A stretch of DNA of 35,166 bases. Source: Pirellula sp. (GTDB taxonomy: Bacteria > Planctomycetota > Planctomycetia > Pirellulales > Pirellulaceae). This document shows, one piece after another, positions 1 through 6,203 of this stretch. Where the stretch lies: positions 1-35,166 of the forward strand of contig JAJTFB010000023.1 of NCBI GenBank assembly GCA_021300015.1, written 5' to 3'. Position 1 is the stretch's first letter, and each line of letters opens with the position of its first letter. The notes below the pieces were generated by a model. That model made no database searches, had not been told where the DNA came from, and was given only the letters and a program-made list of their open reading frames with translations. The translations under genes and the position numbers were made by a program.

Positions 1-8
1 ACCGAGCG

Positions 9-232
9 GATTTTCTACCACGGAATACTCGGACCACACGGAAAAAGAGAACAGGTCCTTCCCAGTCCTCATGCCCTGGTCTTCATTCCGTGTGTTCGGT
101 GTGTTCCGTGGTTGACCACCGGGCCGATTTTCTACCACGGAATACTCGGACCACACGGAAAAAGAGAACGGGTCCTTCCCAGTCCTCATGCCCTGGTCTT
201 CATTTCCGTGTATTCGGTGTGTTCCGTGGTTG
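9..232. repeat. Two-copy tandem repeat with terminal inverted arms
   Basis: Two nearly identical units lie at 9-114 and 126-232 (period 117 bp), differing by a few substitutions and one inserted T. Each unit has 27-bp arms in inverted orientation: the left arm of unit 1 is 17-43 and the right arm 86-112, matching at 23 of 27 positions. Each unit could therefore fold into a long hairpin. A lone arm of the same family is at 31893-31919. The second unit ends five bases from the stop codon of the adenosyltransferase gene, so its hairpin could act as that gene's transcription terminator. The array may continue to the left of the window. No transposase is present. The closest description is a small REP- or MITE-like element. 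Confidence 0.8.
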
Positions 233-237
233 CGTTC

Positions 238-798
238 TTAGGTCTGGGGTTTGGGAGACACCCAAGTCGTATCGGCTACGCCCAGTTCGTGGTTCGCATA
301 GCGGGCCATGACAAACAGCAAGTCGCTCAGACGGTTTAAGAAAATCACGATGTGCGAGACATCGCTCACACGTCGGTCGTGTCCGAGCCTGACGATTTCA
401 CGTTCGACACGACGGCAGATGGTGCGTGCCAAATGCAACTGGGCCGCTTGCGGGCTGCCCCCGGGCAAGATGAAATTTCTCAGGGCCGGCAGATCGGCCT
501 CCATCGAATCGATCCAGACCTCGATCTTCGAGACATGGGGATTGCTGTCCCACTTAAGCTTGTGCTCCTCGGGTTCCGGCGTCGCCAATTCGGCACCGAT
601 CGAGAAGAGTTGGTGCTGGATCGAATCGAGCATGAGATCAAGTTTTTCAGAAAGCCGCGTGCTGCGTGCCGTTCCGAGCACGGCATTGAGTTCGTCGACC
701 GAACCATACGCGCAAATCCGCGCGTCGTCTTTCGAGACCCGAGGGCCTCCAAAAAGTCCAGTCGTCCCCGCATCCCCGGTTTTTGTATAGATCTTCAT
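238..798 (-). CDS. Cob(I)yrinic acid a,c-diamide adenosyltransferase, PduO type
   Basis: This enzyme moves the 5'-deoxyadenosyl group of ATP onto cob(I)alamin to make adenosylcobalamin, in the cytoplasm. The 186-residue product has the usual family length. It opens with the ATP-binding loop KTGDAGTTGLFGG. The middle has the family's SVDELNAVLG helix, and the C-terminal half carries RRVERE and the NRLSDLLF helix. The frame is open 82 codons further upstream, but the protein family begins at the Met before KIYTKTGD, so the start at 798 is chosen. The gene is divergent from a Nudix gene, and its stop abuts the tandem repeat. No cobalamin riboswitch or B12-dependent enzyme is visible nearby. The family is certain; the subgroup name (PduO or CobA) is not. 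Confidence 0.93.
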   Translation of the reverse strand: MKIYTKTGDAGTTGLFGGPRVSKDDARICAYGSVDELNAVLGTARSTRLSEKLDLMLDSIQHQLFSIGAELATPEPEEHKLKWDSNPHVSKIEVWIDSMEADLPALRNFILPGGSPQAAQLHLARTICRRVEREIVRLGHDRRVSDVSHIVIFLNRLSDLLFVMARYANHELGVADTTWVSPKPQT

Positions 799-924
799 GT
801 GCCAATTTTCGAAGTGCTGTGTGCGGAATCCCCATCGACCAAACGCCTCGGTATGATACTGCTCTGGCAACCGTTGGGAAGTACGTTCAGGGCTTTGTAA
901 GCTCGCGAGGGCAGGAGCAGGAGC

Positions 925-1392
925 ATGGCAAGCATCGAAAAAGCGACGGTATTTGCATCGGGTTATCTCATTTTCCGAAGATCGAGCTCCCTTCAATTTT
1001 TGCTGATGAAACACCCCGACCGCTGGGACTTGCCCAAAGGACATGTCGACCCTGGAGAATCAATTTTTGATGCTGCCAAGCGGGAACTCTGGGAGGAAAC
1101 CGCGATCCCATTTGACGCTCTGTGGACCGATCCGACGTTTGCGTTCGTCAATCGCTATTGGGTATCGAAGCGAAAAACGCCCGAGCAAAAATCACTCAAA
1201 GAACTCACGATCTACTTGGGTTTACTGCTCCGTCCCATCGAGCTTGTCTGCACCGAACACCCCGATTACCGATGGTGGGATTGGAATCCTCCGCATCGGA
1301 TCCAAGCCCAATCGATCGATCCGTTGTTATCGGCCGTCGAAGCACACCTCAGCGCACATCGCGACGTCTACGACAAGCTTCACAACGGGTGA
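925..1392 (+). CDS. Nudix hydrolase, Ap4A-hydrolase-like
   Basis: A 155-residue single-domain Nudix protein. The Nudix box begins at Gly39 (GHVDPGE) and continues with REL-W-EE at 53-58. The usual Gly near the end of the box is Ala60. The WDLPKGHVDPGE context is typical of the diadenosine tetraphosphate hydrolase branch, which cleaves Ap4A to ATP and AMP, but the substrate cannot be read from sequence alone. The start is supported by two consecutive AGGAGC motifs directly before the ATG. The gene stands alone, divergent from the adenosyltransferase and convergent with the three-gene topA unit. Confidence 0.88.
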   Translation: MASIEKATVFASGYLIFRRSSSLQFLLMKHPDRWDLPKGHVDPGESIFDAAKRELWEETAIPFDALWTDPTFAFVNRYWVSKRKTPEQKSLKELTIYLGLLLRPIELVCTEHPDYRWWDWNPPHRIQAQSIDPLLSAVEAHLSAHRDVYDKLHNG

Positions 1393-1439
1393 CCGAACCC
1401 AGCATTCGCTTGTCTGCCAAGAGCCCCGTCGGCATGGGA

Positions 1440-2534
1440 TTAGATCTCGAAAAGTCGCCTTAGAGCACAGAACTCCTCGACCCAATTTTCTGCCGCTTGC
1501 AAGAGTCCATCCATGACCCGAGGGGGTCCCTGCGAGGCTTCCGTCTGCCGGGAGTAGCCGCTTAGAAAGGAGCTGTAGTCTTCGTTGGCCCGAACGGCAG
1601 TGGGCGCCTCGGATTGCTGTTGGATCAGCCATGAGTCGATCGAGAACGCGTCGACACCGAGGCTCAGCATTCGGATCCCATCGTCGAGCGAGCGAATCGG
1701 TCCGGAGACCAACAATCCCATACCTGTTACCCCCGAATCGTCGATAGCGCGACGGGCCGTTTCGATCACGTAGTCCAGCGGTTGGAACGACCATAATTTG
1801 GCAGGACTCAGGCTAGCGGCTACCTCGGATAGTACATTGACATAATCGAGTCCCGAGTCGATCAAAAACCGAACATCGTCATAGACACTTCCAGCGGCGA
1901 TCGCGCCGCCGAGGATGACTTTGGGTTGGTCGCTCGTATGGCGGAGCAGTTCGATACGTTTGGCCATGCGATCGACGTCCGAAAGATCGCTCGGCAGGGT
2001 CGGGATCCATCGATCGGCACGGTAGCTGGTTGCTCGGCTGGTTGCTCGGCCCGTCGGCAATGGATCGCGATTCGATTTGCTGTGGCAAGGAATGAACTGC
2101 AATTCGATCTGCTCGGCATGCATCAGCGGCTGCAGATCGATCGGCTCGTCGACAAAGACCGGTTGGATCCAGAGCCCATCGTCCATAGATCGATCCGCAC
2201 CGGAGGACAGTTCGTTGGATCGCCGTGGTTGGATGCCTTGGCCTTGATCGAGCAGGTCCGCTTGGGGCTCGATGACCGAGATCCCACAATTTCGCCTTAG
2301 CTTCTCGAGGGTCGGATGCAGCTCCATGGGGTTGGGGATGTCGATCCCTAAACGGGAATAGATCGGCGAAGGCCAGTGGAGCGATTGGCCGGTGGTGCGG
2401 CAACTGAGTTTGCAGCCCATGTCTTGCGTCGACCAAGCATCCGGTGGCAGGTCGATACGATCGGCCAAAGATCGTGCGCGATTCAAGGAGTTGGGGCTCA
2501 AGGAGCTAGCAGGTGGCTTGTTCTTTTTGGTCAC
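1440..2534 (-). CDS. TIM-barrel protein resembling the FMN domain of glutamate synthase
   Basis: A 364-residue protein that I recognise only by fold. The second half reads like the end of a flavin-binding TIM barrel: KVILGGAIAAG around 205-215, VSGPIRSLDDG around 276-286 and LGVDAFSIDSWL around 292-303. This arrangement is seen in the FMN domain of glutamate synthases. The Cys-rich motif that holds the 3Fe-4S cluster in those enzymes is absent, and the first 120 residues match nothing I know. A GTG at 2534 with GAGGG eight bases upstream is chosen as start. An ATG at 2588 is also in frame but would overlap the preceding gene. It is the last gene of a unit with topA and the GXGXG protein, which supports a joint role with the latter. 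FMN binding is inferred. Confidence 0.6.
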   Translation of the reverse strand: MTKKNKPPASSLSPNSLNRARSLADRIDLPPDAWSTQDMGCKLSCRTTGQSLHWPSPIYSRLGIDIPNPMELHPTLEKLRRNCGISVIEPQADLLDQGQGIQPRRSNELSSGADRSMDDGLWIQPVFVDEPIDLQPLMHAEQIELQFIPCHSKSNRDPLPTGRATSRATSYRADRWIPTLPSDLSDVDRMAKRIELLRHTSDQPKVILGGAIAAGSVYDDVRFLIDSGLDYVNVLSEVAASLSPAKLWSFQPLDYVIETARRAIDDSGVTGMGLLVSGPIRSLDDGIRMLSLGVDAFSIDSWLIQQQSEAPTAVRANEDYSSFLSGYSRQTEASQGPPRVMDGLLQAAENWVEEFCALRRLFEI

Positions 2535-2559
2535 GGCGCATTCCCTCAGAGTTCGTTCT

Positions 2560-3267
2560 TTAGAGTTCGTTCGGGGAGCGATAGACACGGAATTCCTTCA
2601 GCGCAGAGGCCTTGAGCCCTGCCTTGAGCAATAGCAAGCTGAGTTTAAGTCGATCGGGCTCACGCAGGCGGCATTCTTCGAGATCGGGGGTGATGTCTTT
2701 GGCCTCGCCTCGGATATAGATCCGACCGCCTGTGAGTTGATGGCCTAGCCCAGGGCCAGCATCGCCACCGATGACGAGTGTCCCGGACCGCATCCGAAAA
2801 CCGGCTTGTTCACCGACGTTTCCTCGGACCAAAACGGCCGCTCCACGGAGCGATGCGGCGGCATGCTCGGCCGCGTCGCCTAAGACGACCGAGAGTCCTC
2901 CGTGAGCCATCGCCGAGACGCCTCGGCCTGCCGAGCCCATGACCAAGAGCGTTCCGGAGACTTGGGAATGGCCAAAGTACTCTCCGACGTTCCCTTGAAC
3001 AACGCACTCACAATTTGAGGTGCATGCAAAAGCGTAGTCGCCGATGCTTCCCATGGTTTCGACTTTGAGCAGATTTTTTAAGCCTGCACCGAGGTGGTCT
3101 TTGCCATATCCGCCTTGGACAATGGCATAGATCGCATCGGGTTCTTCGTCGGTGGTTTGGATAGTGATCGCATCGAGCCGATCGGGGTTTTCGATCGCAT
3201 CATCGATCAGGTGCTGCAAGCGCGCCGGGTGCGCGTCGGAGACTTGGATTTCGATGACGCGGGCCAT
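2560..3267 (-). CDS. GXGXG-motif protein (glutamate synthase alpha-subunit domain 3-like)
   Basis: A 235-residue protein built from a right-handed beta-helix of repeated G-x-x-G-x-x-x-G turns, for example VVQGNVGEYFGHS, VVLGDAAEHA, LVRGNVGEQAG and VIGGDAGPGLGHQ. This is the GXGXG fold found as domain 3 of glutamate synthase, as the separate GlxC/MgsB-type subunit, and in formylmethanofuran dehydrogenase subunit C. The length fits a stand-alone MgsB/GlxC-like subunit. It starts nine bases after the topA stop and is followed by the TIM-barrel gene, so the two downstream genes look like a split, reduced glutamate-synthase-like pair. No glutaminase (class II GATase) subunit is in the window. The fold is clear; the reaction is unknown. 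Confidence 0.85.
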   Translation of the reverse strand: MARVIEIQVSDAHPARLQHLIDDAIENPDRLDAITIQTTDEEPDAIYAIVQGGYGKDHLGAGLKNLLKVETMGSIGDYAFACTSNCECVVQGNVGEYFGHSQVSGTLLVMGSAGRGVSAMAHGGLSVVLGDAAEHAAASLRGAAVLVRGNVGEQAGFRMRSGTLVIGGDAGPGLGHQLTGGRIYIRGEAKDITPDLEECRLREPDRLKLSLLLLKAGLKASALKEFRVYRSPNEL

Positions 3268-3276
3268 AGCGAATGT

Positions 3277-5958
3277 CTACTTCTTCTTAGGGGCGATTTT
3301 CTTCGTCGCAGACTTCTTGGCCGGACTCTTTTTGGCGGGAGCCTTCTTGGTCGCAGCCTTTGTGGCAGGACCCTTCTTGGCCGGACTCTTCTTGGCGGGA
3401 GTCTTGGTTGCTGCCTTAGGCGCTTTGGGAAGCGACGCATTGGTTTCGCCGTCGGTAACATACAGGCCATAGCGGCCATCGCGCAGCTCGATCGGCTTGC
3501 CTGTCACGGGCGAGGCTTCGAGGGTCTTCAGGGGTGGTGCGGCGACGCCTCGACCTCTACCGGGTGCCTTGGGCTGTGCGAGAACCTCGAGGGCTTGTTC
3601 CAGACTGATCTCCAACAAGGAATACTGAGCGGGGATCGATCGCGATTCGGTCCCGTGCTTGAGGAACGGGCCAAAGCGACCTTGCGTGGCGATCACCGGT
3701 TGACCATCTTCGGGGTGGTTGCCCAATTCCCTTGGAAGCGAAAGAAGCTTGACGGCCAGATCGATATTGACGTTCTCAGGCGCAACACCTTTGGGCAACG
3801 ACGCGTTTTTCTTCTCTTCATCGTCGTTGGTTCCGAGTTGAACATAAGGCCCAAAACGCCCTTGTTTCATGTAGATCGGCTTGGACGATACAGGGTGGTA
3901 CCCGAGTGGCTCTTCGGCCTTTTGGCTCTTGTCGAGCAACTCGACAGCAAGGTTCAACGTCAACTCATCGGGAGGCATGTCTTCGGGGATACTCGCCCGC
4001 CGTTCGCCTTGTTCGATATAAGGCCCGTAGCGTCCGATGCGCACGACGATCTTGTCGTGCGAGCCCGAGACGGACAAGGGTGCATCGCCCGGTTCGAGGG
4101 AATACGAACAAGCGTTCCGAGGATCGATTTCGGCTGCCTTTTGGGTCAGCAGAGGCTTGAGCCCAACTCCCCCCGGTGCAGCGTCTTGTTCGTTGACATT
4201 ATCGCCAAAGTAGAACTCTTGGAGGTACGTCAGATTCTCGCGTTCGTTGCGGCTGATCTGGTCCAAGTAATCTTCCATGTCGGCGGTAAATTGGTAGTCG
4301 ACAAGCGACGGAAAATGGTCTTCCATCAACTGAATTACCGCAAAAGCCGTCCAGCTTGGGACCAATGCGTTGCCTTTTTTGAAGACATAATCACGACGCA
4401 AAATCGTGTCGATGATCGACGCGTAAGTACTCGGGCGGCCGATGCCTCGCTCCTCGAGCGCCTGGGTCAAAGAGGCTTCGGTGAATCGGGCCGGGGGTTG
4501 GGTCGTGTGCGAGAGCGCATCGAGTTTCCGAAGCTTGAGCTTTTCCTCCGATTGCACGCTGGGCAGGAGTTTTTCTTTTTCTGCAAGCTCCGCCGCAGGA
4601 TCGTCGCTTCCCTCGACATAGGCTCTCAGGAAACCCTCGAACTCGATCGATGTGCCGGTGGCTTGGAAGACCGCATCGGCCGCATGGATCGTCATAACGA
4701 CCCGCAGTTTCTTCGCGTCGGCCATCTGCGATGCGACGGTTCGCTTCCAGATCATGTCAAAGACGCGGAATTGGTCATAGCTGAGCTCATCGCGGAGTGT
4801 CTCCGGGAGCCGGAACGTATTGCCCGCCGGTCGGATCGCCTCGTGAGCCTCCTGGGCGTTCTTGACCTTGGTCGCGTAGGAACGCTCCGAGTCGTAAAGA
4901 AACTCCGGACCATATTGGGTCCGTACAAGGCTTCTGGCAGCCGCGATGGCTTCTTTGGAAAGGGTCGTCGAATCGGTCCGCATGTAAGTGATATAGCCGT
5001 TTTCGTAGAGGCTCTGCGCAACACGCATCGTGTCCTTGGCGGTGAGCCCAAGCTTGCGGTTGGCCTCTTGCTGGAGCGTGCTGGTGGTAAACGGAGCCTT
5101 GGGCCGCTCGGTAAACGGCTTGATCTCGACTTTCGCTACGGTGAATGGTTCGCCCGACAGGCGTTTTTGAAGTGCCTCGGCTGCCGCTTCGTCGAGCTGG
5201 AGCATCTGCGGGTCTTTGAGCTTGCCCGTGGCCGAGTCAAAGTCCTTCCCAGACGGGATTCGACGAGACGCAACGCTGACCAACGAGGCGCTGAAGGACT
5301 CGCCCTGAGCGGTGCTCAAGTGAGCCTCGAGATCGAAATACGTCGCGTTGCGAAACGCCATCCGCTCGCGTTCTCGCTGGACGATCAATCGGACTGCGAC
5401 GCTCTGGACCCGACCGGCCGAGAGCCCCGGCCTGACTTTTTTCCACAAAAGCGGAGAAACATCGTAACCGTAAAGTCGATCGAGAATCCGGCGAGTTTCT
5501 TGGGCCTTGACCAAGCCCTGGTCGATCTCGCGCGTCGCGAGCAATGCCCCCTGGATCGCTTCCTTGGTGATCTCGTGGAACACCATCCGACGGACCGGAA
5601 CTTTCGGCTTGAGGACCTCCTGGAGATGCCAAGAGATGGCCTCTCCCTCGCGGTCCTCGTCCGTCGCGAGGTACAGTGCACCGGCGTCTTTGAGAGCCGA
5701 TTTGAGAAAATTGACATGTTTCTTTTTGTCCGCAGGAACAATGTAAACCGGCTCAAAATCCTGCTCGACGTTGACTCCAAGGTACGCCCAAGGGAGCGAT
5801 TTGAGCTCCGCGGGCATCTCTTTCGAGCCGCCAGGCAAGTCCCGGATATGGCCGATCGAAGCCTCAACTTGGAAGTCACTTCCAAGGAATTTCGCGATCG
5901 TCTTGGCTTTGGCAGGCGACTCGACGATGACCAAGGTCTTCTTTAGGCTCATATTCAA
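3277..5958 (-). CDS. topA: DNA topoisomerase I
   Basis: Type IA topoisomerase that relaxes negative supercoils by transient single-strand cleavage. The 893-residue product has the N-terminal TOPRIM domain (VESPAKAKT at 12-20, DEDREGE at 100-106), the decatenation/clamp domains, and the active-site Tyr325 in YITYMRTDS. The C-terminus lacks four-Cys zinc ribbons. It carries four Topo_C repeats of the GRYGPYIEQG type instead, followed by about 50 residues rich in Lys, Ala and Pro that resemble histone H1 tails. It is the first gene of a three-gene unit; the next gene starts nine bases after its stop. The ATG at 5958 has no clear Shine-Dalgarno sequence, and the third codon is another Met that could serve equally. 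The gene is divergent from the PpiD-like gene. Confidence 0.97.
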   Translation of the reverse strand: MNMSLKKTLVIVESPAKAKTIAKFLGSDFQVEASIGHIRDLPGGSKEMPAELKSLPWAYLGVNVEQDFEPVYIVPADKKKHVNFLKSALKDAGALYLATDEDREGEAISWHLQEVLKPKVPVRRMVFHEITKEAIQGALLATREIDQGLVKAQETRRILDRLYGYDVSPLLWKKVRPGLSAGRVQSVAVRLIVQRERERMAFRNATYFDLEAHLSTAQGESFSASLVSVASRRIPSGKDFDSATGKLKDPQMLQLDEAAAEALQKRLSGEPFTVAKVEIKPFTERPKAPFTTSTLQQEANRKLGLTAKDTMRVAQSLYENGYITYMRTDSTTLSKEAIAAARSLVRTQYGPEFLYDSERSYATKVKNAQEAHEAIRPAGNTFRLPETLRDELSYDQFRVFDMIWKRTVASQMADAKKLRVVMTIHAADAVFQATGTSIEFEGFLRAYVEGSDDPAAELAEKEKLLPSVQSEEKLKLRKLDALSHTTQPPARFTEASLTQALEERGIGRPSTYASIIDTILRRDYVFKKGNALVPSWTAFAVIQLMEDHFPSLVDYQFTADMEDYLDQISRNERENLTYLQEFYFGDNVNEQDAAPGGVGLKPLLTQKAAEIDPRNACSYSLEPGDAPLSVSGSHDKIVVRIGRYGPYIEQGERRASIPEDMPPDELTLNLAVELLDKSQKAEEPLGYHPVSSKPIYMKQGRFGPYVQLGTNDDEEKKNASLPKGVAPENVNIDLAVKLLSLPRELGNHPEDGQPVIATQGRFGPFLKHGTESRSIPAQYSLLEISLEQALEVLAQPKAPGRGRGVAAPPLKTLEASPVTGKPIELRDGRYGLYVTDGETNASLPKAPKAATKTPAKKSPAKKGPATKAATKKAPAKKSPAKKSATKKIAPKKK

Positions 5959-6120
5959 ACAGCTATTCGGCTAGGGGACAAACGGACGCTGCAAAGGTCC
6001 GGTAAGTGCGTTGTGTTCCAAACGTTGGCACTTTGTCAAGCCCCCTAGTACCGAGACTCCGGAGCGAAAACCACCCCAAATGCACCCCTTGGAAGGGGTC
6101 TCTGCGATTGCGTAGAGCCA

Positions 6121-6160
6121 AGGATTTCCTAAAATCCTCGGGTTCGCCCGACGGTTTTTT
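6121..6160 (+). promoter_or_regulatory. Possible leader attenuator hairpins upstream of the PpiD-like gene
   Basis: Two consecutive hairpins are visible. AGGATTT (6121-6127) pairs with AAATCCT (6132-6138). Immediately after it, CGGG (6139-6142) and CCCG (6147-6150) flank a TTCG tetraloop. A run of six T residues follows at 6155-6160. There is no gene upstream on this strand, so this would lie in the 5' leader of the gene starting at 6204 and could act as an attenuator. The second stem is only four base pairs, so this is tentative. Confidence 0.35.
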
Positions 6161-6203
6161 CCGCACAGGGGCGATCGCTCAGCACGGCTCAAGGAAAATT
6201 TTC

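Noticed and set aside
3094..5946. 950-residue open frame on the + strand
   Set aside because: It is exactly opposite topA, has low-complexity, Arg-rich composition and no recognisable domain. The topA frame has full motif support.
6010..6055. Possible sigma-54 promoter (TTGGCAC...AAGC)
   Set aside because: The spacing between the GG and GC elements is 11 and not 10 bases, and the downstream element does not fit the TTGC consensus.
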